In this document: positions 36,201 through 45,700 of the stretch, piece by piece | Position numbering within the stretch: the stretch's first letter is position 1 | Layout of the letters: every line of letters begins with the position of its first letter | From: Mucilaginibacter yixingensis | GTDB lineage: Bacteria > Bacteroidota > Bacteroidia > Sphingobacteriales > Sphingobacteriaceae | Reading direction: 5' to 3' | Length of the DNA: 64,000 bases | NCBI RefSeq assembly: GCF_041080815.1 | Contig: NZ_CP160205.1 | Span: 1,302,001-1,366,000 of the forward strand | Position numbers and translations under genes: made by a program | The notes under the pieces: model-generated | What the model was told of the DNA's origin: nothing | The model's input: the letters and a program-made list of their open reading frames with translations, nothing else | Database searches by the model: none

Positions 36201-39200
36201 ATACGTCATAATTGATTGGATGCCGCCATTGTAAACCGCGCTCTTGATATAACATACCAGCGGGTGGTAGAAATTGCGGAACATCATTTGCGGCTTGTGG
36301 TTTTTGTAATAATCCCACTCGGCAGCCAGCTTGGCGTATTCGGGATCGGCCAGGTATTCCTGTTTGATCTTGTTCAGGTCGTGAGCCGGATCTGCAATCA
36401 GCATCAGCAGATACTTTTTCACAAAAGCAATCAGATCTGTCAGGAACTGGTAGATATCGCTGAAGGTGCGTTCATTAGAGCCGTTTTCGTCAAAGAAACC
36501 CGGGATGATCACGTACTCTCTGTCGTTATCAGCATAGAAGAACGGCATAAAGCTGGCCATTGGCAATACAAAGCCGCGCTCTTTTACAAAAGAAGCTGAC
36601 ATATGCGATTGTTGCAGCAGGATGGTTTCCAGCGCCACATAGATCCAGTCGATCAGTGAGAACTCATGCGGATAGGTGATCCTGAACGTGCCTGGTGTGG
36701 CATTGAGAATAGTTTCATATGCAAACGGACTAAAGATATCTCTTGCCGCCAGTGTATCGGTTTCGCGGTTGTTTTTTTCTTTATACTGCATCTGCAGGAA
36801 CGAGGTGTCCTTAAAATCCGGAATGAAATCAAGGTAAGGCATATCCTCGCTCCAGTTGGCTACCTCCGGATAACCCTTGCAGCCTGCCAGGTTGAACATG
36901 CCGATAGGGTAATCATTAAACGTGCACAAAATGCCATAACCAACGGTGCCCATACTGAAGTCGATCATTCGGAAAGTGTCTTTCTGGTTGTGCAGGTCCT
37001 GCTCATCCATAAAGTCAGTCACCAGGTAATCTTGCGAGGTGCGTTTGGGTTGCCATACGCCATCAATCAACTCGCTCACGGCCAGTTGGATCTGGTAGCG
37101 TTTTCTTGGCACCGGCGCTGCCTCACTGATTGGGGTTGACGGGATATCGATCTGCTGGGTGCGCTCCACCTCTTCAGTTGGCAGGTGCCAGGCAATAAAC
37201 AAGCGGTTACTGTGCATATAAGCCAGCAGGTGATCGCCGGAGATATCTACATCAACCTTGGTCCACGGTTCCCATTTGCGTTCTTTGGTGCAGGTGCGGT
37301 AGTAGTAGGTGCTGCCGCCCCGTACACGGGCAATAACATGGGTGGTGTAGGTGTTGATGTCATAGTAACAAGCGCGTACATCAAGCGTGGCCACATCGTC
37401 TAGTTTTTCCAGGTAATGGATGGCGGCGGTTTCCACGTTGTTGTCGGTAATCTCGTTTTGCTGCAGTTCTGAGATGAGGTCTGAGAAGAAGTACGACTTA
37501 TCTGTGCGCAATTCCGGCTCTATCCAGTTTTCCGGATAAAGGAATATTTTGCGGTTGGCCACCCAAACCTGGAAGTTCTTCATCCAGTCCCACTGTGCCC
37601 AGCCGTCATCGTCGGTAACATCGGCAATGGCATCGGGTTCCAGCGCCATCAGGCAGCGTTGTACAAACAGTTGCACCATGCCATGCGCCATCACAATGCG
37701 CGAGCTTGGCTGACCCGGCTGCATTTCTACATCCATCAGGAAGTAATCATACAAGTCATCGGTACTGGTCAAATCCGGGTTTGAGGCCAGCAGGTAGGCC
37801 ACCAAGGCATCCCGTTTTTGCGGACGCAGGGCATCTTCTACCGGTTGGATAACGTTGAGCCATTGCGCCTCGTCATACTTGTTGCGCAGCGCCTGGGTAA
37901 TCAACCCGGCCTCTGTTGCGGTTAGCACTGGTTTGATGAATTGCGATGCAATAGCAATTGGCACGCCCAGCAAACGTAGTGCAGCGGTAGCCTTATCTAA
38001 TTGCAGGTAGGTTGATGAATCTTGATAAGCATCAGGGAATACATAGCCGAAGTAAGTATCCAGGTCGCTTACATCAGCCGCATCCCAACCGGTAAATTGT
38101 GCCAGCATGGTTTGCAGACCGGCTTTTGGGGCGCCGGTTACTACCAGATTCCAAACATCGGTCCATGACCAGATTATGGTGGCATCTGCCGGGTTAGGCG
38201 AGGTACCGTAGGTTTGCATCAATTGCAAAGCCTGCTGCAGTTTTACCCATTTCTGGTAATCAGCGGCGGTTACATCGCTTTGATACCTCAGGGTATCCAG
38301 TTCCAGCCAGCCCATGGCGGCGTTGTTTTGCAGCAGCCATTGCAGGTCTTTTGCGCTAATGGTAAGCTTGTTGATGTAGGTGGTCATCAGCTTCAGCAAT
38401 CGCACGGCGCGGTACTGGCGATCAAACGCGGTGGCGTTTACAGCAGGTAATACCGGTGGGGTATTGGCTTGATCTACCAGTGTATCGGTGGTTAATACGC
38501 TAATCAGTTTTTCAACCGGCAGCGGTTCTTTTAACGAGGCATTATTGAGCAATACCTGGGTAACCACATCGGTGCTGCCAAAAGTGGCCCCGGTAGCGGC
38601 GTAAAGCGCGGTTTGCTTGGCCTGGGTATACAGGTAGGCAGATACGCTTGCGGCTAACGATGCAACCAGATTATTCTGTGCAGCCGGGATACCCGGATCG
38701 CCGCCTGGCAGGGCCAGCAGTGCAGTGATCTTGTTCTGTGCATCGGTGGTGTCAAAATAGGTGTTCAGGTTAGCAGCAACATATGCTTGCGGGGTAAGCA
38801 CATCTGTAAACTGACCGCTGATGATGGCCATAATTTTGCTAACCACTTGCGCCGTAAGATTTGGCAATAAGGAGATGCTTTGTTTCAGTGCATCGGCATT
38901 TTGACTGGCAGGTAGCGTAGCATCAAAGGCAGATTTGTTAGCGGTATAAGCCTGTTGATAGGCCGCCTGCAAACCTTTAAGCCAGGTAGTAATGGTATCA
39001 TCTGTTAAAGTTAACAGACCGGTGGTATCATCGTTCTGCAAGTACCAGCGTAGGTCTGCCGCGGTAAAGCCAGCCGATTGGATGAATTGTATGGTGCTGA
39101 TGAAGGTGTTGGTATCTGCCGGAGATGTAAACAATGGCTGACCAGCAATTGAACTCAACTCATACATATCCTGCACCTTCAGCCCGAAAGTTTTGGCCAG

Positions 39201-42200
39201 CAAAGCATTGCGGTATAAGAAGGCCATGTTATCGCGGGTGAGCGTGGTATCGCCGCCGCTTATTTTGCTGATGAGGAAAGTTACATCATCTGGTTTTAAC
39301 TTGAGGCTTAGCGCCAAATTGGTTAAATGGGCCGCCAGTGTATCGCGACTGGCAACAGGCAAGGCCTCGTTAGCGGCAATCTTAATCAGTGTAAAGGCAT
39401 CATCAACCGGCTTGGTAACACGGCGATTGAGGTAAACTGATTGATAGAGCGCGGTATCGCTATCATCAGCCATGCGGCCGTAGAAAGCAATGGCTTGCTC
39501 TAAGGTGCCGCTCAGGCTGTTTTGCAGGTGCAGCAAGCCATAAAGCAGTACTAGTGTGTTGTCATTCAGTTGTTGGGCACCCAGGCCATCGTCCATAATA
39601 ACGCGGTTCAGGTTAGCCATATCAATGCCGGTTCTGCGCATCAACCGCAGGAAACGGTGTATCCGGTCAAGCGCATCCAGATCAAGGTTGGCTATCAGTT
39701 TTTTGGCGGTATCGCAAGAGCTATCCAGGTGCTGGATAAACATGGTATCGCCCGGGTTGATAAAGCTTAGTGTCAACAATCGTTGCAAGTCTTTATACGT
39801 CAATCCGCTTTTGTTAAGGAAGATATCAACCTCTTGCAGGAAGGGGATTGGCGGCTGTGCGCCGGTACTCCAGAAAATGGTTTGGCTGGCGGCAGAGTTA
39901 TCGGCATTAACAATCAGCGCTCTTTCTGCCGGTGGGATTTTTAGATAGACGGCCGCTATAGATGTGGCATCTGGTCCGGCGCTGTTAGCCAGGGTGTTCA
40001 TCAGGTCGGCACGATTAACGCCCACTACCTGTAGTAAGGCATCAGCCTCTTGCTGGTACAGGTCAAATGGCAGACCGAAAGAGATGTTTGAGCTTTGCAG
40101 TGTTTGGTAAGCCAGATCGTTCACATACTCTGGTGCAGCGTTCAGTTCGTCGGCTGTCAGGTGTGTTTGTTTCAAACGGGTGGCGCGCCAGCCGGTGCCC
40201 TCTGCGGCTATTTTGGTGGTGCTTTTAGCATCGCGCAAAATGAAGGTGTCTACACCGGCCTCGTTGTATTTAGGATACAAAATGGCCGACGCAGTGATGC
40301 GATCAAAAGCATTGGTGGTTAAACCGCTCAGTAAATGCGGAGTGATCAGGCCCGCCACCATATCTGGGGTGTAGGTGCTGTCCAGCAGTACGCCTTCTTC
40401 GGGTGCTACAGCATCTTCCAATACCTCGCAAACCAGGTCTATGTAGGGGATAGGGGTGTTGGCGTTGTCGCAGTTCAGGTCTAGTTCTCCAATATCCGGG
40501 CGACGTTTAAATAGCACATCCTTAGCGGTTTTAGTGCCATTGGCCAGCATCCGGTTCTTCAAAAACTGCAGCACATCTGCCAGGTAAGCGGCCGGGCCAT
40601 AAACTGAGCGGCAGTCATCGCATTCGCACAAATCAATCTCGCTGAACAGCGATTTCAGGTTAGGGAAATCTTTGGAGATCTGCTCAATTTTGGCCATGAG
40701 TACCTGGCCATTAAGTGCCTGCACACCGCCAGATGAAGCATAGTCTTTCAATTCGGCACCCAGGTGCATGGCGGCGGTATGCACATTTGCTGCTTTTTGA
40801 TAAAGCGCCGCTGCTTCCTGCTCGCCAAAAGTGTTGTTGGCGGTATATTTTTTTACAAACTGTTTCTGGCCCATGCCCACCACCTGGTAGGCAGAGTGCA
40901 AGCCATCACTGTGCAGTTGTTTGGCTTTGGCATAATCAGGCGTAAGCTTGTACAACCTTTGCAGGGCGCGTAGTTGCTGGCGGGTGTCGTCATCCAGTTG
41001 CAGATGTTTCACCTGGGTGTCAATTGGTTTGCCGCCAAGGTCAACTTCCGGTGCTTTGTCAAGCGCGGCCAGCATGGTATCTTTTGAGCTGAACAGGTGG
41101 TTGTCATCGCGTTTAAAGCTGGCTTTGAACGCCGCGTTAGGGTATTGTTTGGCAAAGCGATTGCTGAGTATATTGGCATAGCTATTCAGTTGGTCTGCAT
41201 TGGATGCAACACTGGCACGTAATTCCGGATCGGCTATGTTGGAGAGCATTTTTTTCCAGTCGTCTGCATGTAGCTCGGCCAGTTTGGGCAAGTCTTTTTC
41301 GTCGGTGATACCGGCCGCCGTTTTTACGTGGTTGATCACACGATCATCGGTACCCAAAATTCCTGCCAGATTAATGTTTATTTTGGTGTCTCCGGCCGAC
41401 TGCGCGTCTTTAAACGGATTGGCCGCCAGAATGCTATTCAGTAGTTGCGGCAGGTTGCCGTAAGCATTTTTGCTGATGAGTTGTACCACGTCCTGGTAAC
41501 TGCCTTTGTCAATACTCTGCATCACCAGGTTGGCCCATTGTTGCGGGCGTTCCTGCTGGATGTATTTGGTGGCTTCGTCTTTCAGTGCAGTTACAGCCTT
41601 CAGCATTTCGGGCAAACGCTTGCTGATATCAGGGATGATGTTGGCTTTGATGGCGTTTGCAATATCGGTTTTAATGGTTGCTTCTGGCATTAAAGCGGTC
41701 TCGTAAACCAGTTCCTTAATGTCTGATTGTAAAGTGATCAGCACGCGGGTGGTGAGCCACTGGCTCAGATCAGTTTTTAGTAAAGAGCCTTGCCTGAAGA
41801 TGGCGTAAAAAAACTGAGGCAGAAATTTAAACTGCTGTTCAATTTTAAACGATAGCACCAGGTATTCCAGATAGGCATAATCCAAGCCGGTTTCTTTAGA
41901 AAGGAAGGTGATATCAGCATGAGTAGTTGTTTCCTCCAACTGGTCAAAGCTGATTTTGCCGGTTAGGGGAGAGATGCGTTGCTGATAAGTTTCAAACTCA
42001 CTTAGTTTGGTTACCGGATCTTGCGTAAGGCGGATATCGATCTTAACCTTCTGTGCAGCGTTGTATAAAATATCGCCGGTTGGTGTTTCAAACAGTTGTT
42101 TATCGCCATCGTAAACGCGCATCAGTATATCGGCAGTATCATACTCGTTATTGGCAAAGCGCTCGCGGGTATAGCTAATGCGGTAGGCGCCTTTTTTGTC

Positions 42201-42647
42201 GGTAACGGCTTCGCCAAGCGGCTCTTCGCTGCGTAAGTCGCGGTCAAAGGCTTTTACCTGCAGGCCGCTCAGTTTTTCGCCGCGAGAGCTGTAAACCGTA
42301 CCTTGTATGGTACAGGCCGCTCGCGTTGCACTCACTGATGATGCATCTACTACGAGGTGAATTTCTTCTTTTAATTCCAGCACGTTCCACGTTTGGGTAG
42401 TGTAGCTGCCGGTTAAAATTTCATTGTTCAGCGATACGTTGAAGCGGATGTTTGGAAACTGTTTGACCACCTCCGGCGGGATGTTTGCCGGAAATTTAAG
42501 TTCAAAACGGCCGTTTGCATCGCTTGTTGCTGTGGCCACCGGCGCATTAAGCGCGGGGGAAGTGCTCCAGGCTGCTACGTTAGCGCCCGGCACTGGTTTG
42601 CCTGTTTGGGCATCGGTTACAATACCGAGCATGTTATCTGCTTTCAT
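33246..42647 (-). CDS. Tc (ABC) toxin TcA-like pore-forming subunit
   Basis: This 3133-residue protein has two Ig- or transthyretin-like domains at the N-terminus (about residues 1-205; GIVTDAQTGKPVPGANV and IQGTVYSSRGEKLSGLQV), which are additional to the classical insecticidal TcA layout. TcA landmarks follow in order: a VRP1-like motif (CRSVYGPAAYLADVLQF, about 680), long helical shell repeats, a neuraminidase-like region (about 1700-1950) and the ABC-toxin segment (WELFYHLPFYVANQL; ARKWYHYIFNP, about 2190-2225). A Gly-rich hydrophobic channel-tip region lies at about 2560-2640, and the TcB-binding C-terminal domain begins near 2810 (MDYPGQYLRRIKTVSL). TcA pentamers bind cells and inject the TcC payload. 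No signal peptide is visible. It lies 75 bases after the TcB-TcC gene; export route and target are unknown. Confidence 0.9.
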   Translation of the reverse strand: MKADNMLGIVTDAQTGKPVPGANVAAWSTSPALNAPVATATSDANGRFELKFPANIPPEVVKQFPNIRFNVSLNNEILTGSYTTQTWNVLELKEEIHLVVDASSVSATRAACTIQGTVYSSRGEKLSGLQVKAFDRDLRSEEPLGEAVTDKKGAYRISYTRERFANNEYDTADILMRVYDGDKQLFETPTGDILYNAAQKVKIDIRLTQDPVTKLSEFETYQQRISPLTGKISFDQLEETTTHADITFLSKETGLDYAYLEYLVLSFKIEQQFKFLPQFFYAIFRQGSLLKTDLSQWLTTRVLITLQSDIKELVYETALMPEATIKTDIANAIKANIIPDISKRLPEMLKAVTALKDEATKYIQQERPQQWANLVMQSIDKGSYQDVVQLISKNAYGNLPQLLNSILAANPFKDAQSAGDTKININLAGILGTDDRVINHVKTAAGITDEKDLPKLAELHADDWKKMLSNIADPELRASVASNADQLNSYANILSNRFAKQYPNAAFKASFKRDDNHLFSSKDTMLAALDKAPEVDLGGKPIDTQVKHLQLDDDTRQQLRALQRLYKLTPDYAKAKQLHSDGLHSAYQVVGMGQKQFVKKYTANNTFGEQEAAALYQKAANVHTAAMHLGAELKDYASSGGVQALNGQVLMAKIEQISKDFPNLKSLFSEIDLCECDDCRSVYGPAAYLADVLQFLKNRMLANGTKTAKDVLFKRRPDIGELDLNCDNANTPIPYIDLVCEVLEDAVAPEEGVLLDSTYTPDMVAGLITPHLLSGLTTNAFDRITASAILYPKYNEAGVDTFILRDAKSTTKIAAEGTGWRATRLKQTHLTADELNAAPEYVNDLAYQTLQSSNISFGLPFDLYQQEADALLQVVGVNRADLMNTLANSAGPDATSIAAVYLKIPPAERALIVNADNSAASQTIFWSTGAQPPIPFLQEVDIFLNKSGLTYKDLQRLLTLSFINPGDTMFIQHLDSSCDTAKKLIANLDLDALDRIHRFLRLMRRTGIDMANLNRVIMDDGLGAQQLNDNTLVLLYGLLHLQNSLSGTLEQAIAFYGRMADDSDTALYQSVYLNRRVTKPVDDAFTLIKIAANEALPVASRDTLAAHLTNLALSLKLKPDDVTFLISKISGGDTTLTRDNMAFLYRNALLAKTFGLKVQDMYELSSIAGQPLFTSPADTNTFISTIQFIQSAGFTAADLRWYLQNDDTTGLLTLTDDTITTWLKGLQAAYQQAYTANKSAFDATLPASQNADALKQSISLLPNLTAQVVSKIMAIISGQFTDVLTPQAYVAANLNTYFDTTDAQNKITALLALPGGDPGIPAAQNNLVASLAASVSAYLYTQAKQTALYAATGATFGSTDVVTQVLLNNASLKEPLPVEKLISVLTTDTLVDQANTPPVLPAVNATAFDRQYRAVRLLKLMTTYINKLTISAKDLQWLLQNNAAMGWLELDTLRYQSDVTAADYQKWVKLQQALQLMQTYGTSPNPADATIIWSWTDVWNLVVTGAPKAGLQTMLAQFTGWDAADVSDLDTYFGYVFPDAYQDSSTYLQLDKATAALRLLGVPIAIASQFIKPVLTATEAGLITQALRNKYDEAQWLNVIQPVEDALRPQKRDALVAYLLASNPDLTSTDDLYDYFLMDVEMQPGQPSSRIVMAHGMVQLFVQRCLMALEPDAIADVTDDDGWAQWDWMKNFQVWVANRKIFLYPENWIEPELRTDKSYFFSDLISELQQNEITDNNVETAAIHYLEKLDDVATLDVRACYYDINTYTTHVIARVRGGSTYYYRTCTKERKWEPWTKVDVDISGDHLLAYMHSNRLFIAWHLPTEEVERTQQIDIPSTPISEAAPVPRKRYQIQLAVSELIDGVWQPKRTSQDYLVTDFMDEQDLHNQKDTFRMIDFSMGTVGYGILCTFNDYPIGMFNLAGCKGYPEVANWSEDMPYLDFIPDFKDTSFLQMQYKEKNNRETDTLAARDIFSPFAYETILNATPGTFRITYPHEFSLIDWIYVALETILLQQSHMSASFVKERGFVLPMASFMPFFYADNDREYVIIPGFFDENGSNERTFSDIYQFLTDLIAFVKKYLLMLIADPAHDLNKIKQEYLADPEYAKLAAEWDYYKNHKPQMMFRNFYHPLVCYIKSAVYNGGIQSIMTYEVQSKVNSFNFNSTYQPTPVVAHPYPVEDIDFTAEGSYSSYNWELFYHLPFYVANQLSLNQQFEEARKWYHYIFNPIGGAGGSAPQKYWITKPFHEFFDYADQRIDTIMNDIASDPTGTVYTDLTQAVQSWRENPFMPHEVARTRPLAYQKALLMNYLDNLIAWGDNLFMQNTMESLVQATQMYILADKLLGPKPQIIPPAVPVPDETYNQLESKLDSFSNALIDLENLVPDLNLLPHKGAELPPPPATLSSLYFCIPANANLLGYWDTIADRLFKIRNSEDINGVHRVLALFAPPIDPGMLVRATAAGLDISSVLSMLSAPLPIYRFTVLIQKATEFTEQVKALGNLLLSVLEKKDAESLALLKSTQEIKLQQQVLQIRQSQIDEAKQSIEVLNKTKDVAQTRFNFYDSRDFMNGWEIAQAGISGGAIISEIVATVLDATSGGTHMIPIITGGGAGFGGSPVVTVSFGGNNVGSSTASFASLFRGIAGILHSTAGLIGNIGSYQRRMDDWHLQRDIASGDMAQIDQQIVVANIRKDIASKEFGTQQTRISQAQEVDTFLKTKYTNKDLYSWMLSQLSTVYYQSYKLAFDMAQKAQQCYQYELANDSTFIQYGYWDTMKKGLLSGDQLLTDIKKMESAYYDNNRREFELTKSVSLASLSPEALMQLRNTGQCDFSIPEMLFDMDYPGQYLRRIKTVSLTVPCVAGPLTTVACTLSQVSNKYRKNTLLKASGADAYDKYAENTEGDDRFVYNIGSIQSIATSHAQNDAGMFEVNFRDERYLPFEGTGAVSSWHLEMTDPSVLSQFDYQTITDVIINVGYTSRPGGGAFKQTTTDYLKLLFKKLIAGVPVAGLYRMFDLKHEMPNNWYAFMNDGSATFSADISKANLPFYTQNSGLKVTVQSAALFVLTTGSTPITVSINGGAAAPLGKDATRFGSQIQFIDPVDTITGNLLSADDKITASFNVQSFAAIKSQITDAWVVLNYTLG

Positions 42648-42722
42648 AACTGATTGATGTTAGGTGTGGATGAATTGTCTGGTTATAGATTTGATGATTT
42701 ATAATGATTTTACAGTGATTGA

Positions 42723-45700
42723 CTAGCTGAGGAGCCATCTGCCCAGGTGGAATAACCCCACGCCGAGTGCCGCAATAGCACCCCCGATAAGCAGGGCCGG
42801 TGCGCTGAAAACAACGCCTGCCACAATGGCTATGCCGGCTGCAACGCCTATCAGGTCTACCGTGCCGCCCAGGTTATCGCCCGCTTTAAACTCGCGGTAG
42901 GCTGATATGCCCGAACCTATGGCTATGCCCGCGCCCGCCAGCACCATGCCCGCGCTTGCGGCGCTCACCCCGGCCACTGTTGCGCCAGAGGTGGTAAAGG
43001 CATAGATTTCCAGTCCGCCACCGGCGGTAGTCAGCGTATCTGCGGTGGCCATTGGTGCGTCTCCGGCCCTGATATCGCGATAGAGCGAGTAGGCCGATAA
43101 ACCGGTGCCCACTACTGATAAACCTCTGGATGCAGCGCCCCAACGGCCAGGTAAACCTCTTACCTGCTCTGGTGGCAATGTTGGGTTGTTCAGCGTTCTT
43201 CTGCTGCGTGCCATTGCACCGGCTATATCCGCATCTACCGATGCAGGTGCATCAGTTGGGGTAATGATAATGGCCTGCGCACTTTTGCCGCCCATGGTGC
43301 CGGTTGGGTTGGCGGTTATGGCCACGTCGGCATCGCGGGTGGCATCTCTTACCGTTTGGCCAACGCGGCCATAGGCGTCGGTTGATTTGATTTGCTGAAC
43401 CGCTGTGCCTGTTTCTATATCATAATTGGCGGTGTTGCTGCGCCAGTCGTTACCATACATCCATTCCAGGATCTGGCCGCGACGGCTACCGGGAATGCCC
43501 TGGTTAGGGAAGTCATAATCCCAGATAAACCGCTCGCCTGCCGGGCCTGCTATGCTTTCGCCGCCGCCGGTTGGGTTGTCAGCAGGGGGCTGACTGCTGT
43601 TGGCATCGGCCGGTGTTGCGCTGGCATCGCCTTGCTGTGTGCTGCTCCCATCACCAGTACCTGTGGTTCCATCACCACTGCCCTGACCGGAGCCGGTGGT
43701 ATCTCCTGTGCCGCTACCAGAACCGGTACCATCTCCATCGCCGTCCCCTTCGCCGTCACTATCGCCGCTGCCATCTCCGGTGCCGTCACCATCGCCAGTG
43801 GCGGTCGGGCGGTCAACCAAATGGAAGGAATCTACAGACCACGAGCGTGTTTGGGTAACAAAGTGCATGCGGTCTATCACCATGTTTTTGGTCTGGTCAC
43901 GCAGCCTGGCACTGAATACGCGTTCCAGGTAAGCCCTGGCTTCGGCCATTCTGGATGGATCGCGCAGGTACTCTGTTTCTGGTGTTGCGCCTACCAGGCT
44001 ATTGGGGTTATCATCTTTCCCGTTAGGATCTTGAAACAAGACGGGACTGTTAGAGCAGTATTTGAACAGGTTGAACCCGCTTACAAACCCGCCCGGGTCA
44101 CTGCTGGTCCACCGGCCCAGCCAGGCTGCATAATACCTGGCGCCGAAGTAGTAGAACCCGGTTTCGTCATCGCGCTCTTTACCGCTAAAGCGATAGCGTT
44201 TCAGGCTGAAATCAGTCCCCGGTTTTGATACCCGGTAGGCCGAGGTGCCGAAAGGATGGTACTCTTCATAAGAAATAATATGACCGGCATCATCGGTTTC
44301 CAGCGTGGCCGAACCCATGTGGTTGCTCAGCTGGTAACGGATGCTATTCTGGTTAAGCTGATTGACGGTATCTTTATGATTAACGTCGATGGTTTTGGTA
44401 TCTACCTGGGCAATGTTGCCGGTATTGTCTGAGATGTGGAGCGTGTATCTTTCCAGGTCGGGCGCGTTATTGCCTTGTCTTTCGCGATAAATTTCTACAG
44501 CACCTAGGTAAATGCGTTCTACCTTCAAACCGCCCTGGCGTTCAATTACTTTACGTGTGCGCTGGCCATTTACGGTGTAAGCATAGTAGGCCATGCCGCC
44601 GCCGCCCAGGTTCACTGATGTGAGCTGATCAAGGAAATTCCACTGCATACTATCGGCTGCAGAGAGGTGCGGCATCGATGTAAGATTACCATGCAGGTTA
44701 TGCGTATAGGTGGCAGAAAAAACACCATTGGCATCGCCAGGCAAACTGGTTGCTTTCAGGCGGTTGGTGAGATGGGTAGGGTCAGTTTCATAGATGTATT
44801 GGTAACGCCTGTTCCAATTGGCGTTGTTGGCTATGTGTTTTAGTAGTTTGATATTGCCGCAATCATCATACTCGTACTTTTCAGTATAGTTGCGTACGGC
44901 TGTGGTATTGTTGGCCTCTGGCAATTGATTGATGAAGGGGAAGTCTGAATGGTCAGATTGATTGTCTGTAGAAAGGCTCACATGCTCGCGACCAGTAGCT
45001 TGCACCAGTTGATAAAGGGCGTCATATTGATACCTGGCTTCAGGATAAACTACCGCGTTTTGGAAGAAATGCGTTTGCTGTGCATCATCCCTGATCTGGG
45101 TAATGTTGCCCACGGGGTCAAAGGTGTAGAACAGATCCTGTATGCTATCGGTATCTGCGTCGGCCTGGTGGAGTTTGGTGATGAGATTGGTTAGGCGGAA
45201 CGTAAGCGGATCATAAAAGTAATTGGTTACCGTACCATTACCATATGCCGCAAACTGTCGTTGGCCTTTTGCATCATAATCTTGCCCGGCCAGGAAATTG
45301 ACAAAGCTGCCGACCCCGTGTATCTGCACATCCAGCGAAGCCAGAAAATTAGCTTCGTTATAGATTGGGCGGATGACCGAATGATCGGGCAAAACTACGG
45401 TAATTGGCCGGCTCAGCGCATCCAGCGCTGCTGCTGATTCAAATACCTCGGTTTCCAGGAACGGTGCGGCAGCCAGTTGGATGGCAGTAATATCAGTCAG
45501 GCCGTGCAGGGGGCTCCAGTCAACCAGTTGTTTATATTCTGTAGCCAGCTGCCGGTTGGCTGCGGTAACATTACCCTTAAAGTCCACGCCGGTAACAGTT
45601 ACCACGCCAGACTGGTCATAAAGCTGATAGGCTTTTCCCTTCAGGTTTTTGGCAGTAGCGTCGGCATCGGCAAAAAGATCACCGTAAACAATGTGCGAGA

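Noticed and set aside
34995..36599. Several long plus-strand open frames (for example 226 and 175 codons)
   Set aside because: They lie opposite the TcA-like gene, whose translation matches a known family along its length. They are shadows.
43392..44228. A 278-codon open frame on the plus strand
   Set aside because: It is antisense to the conserved TcC coding region and its protein has no recognisable domain; the length follows from the codon bias of the Rhs gene.
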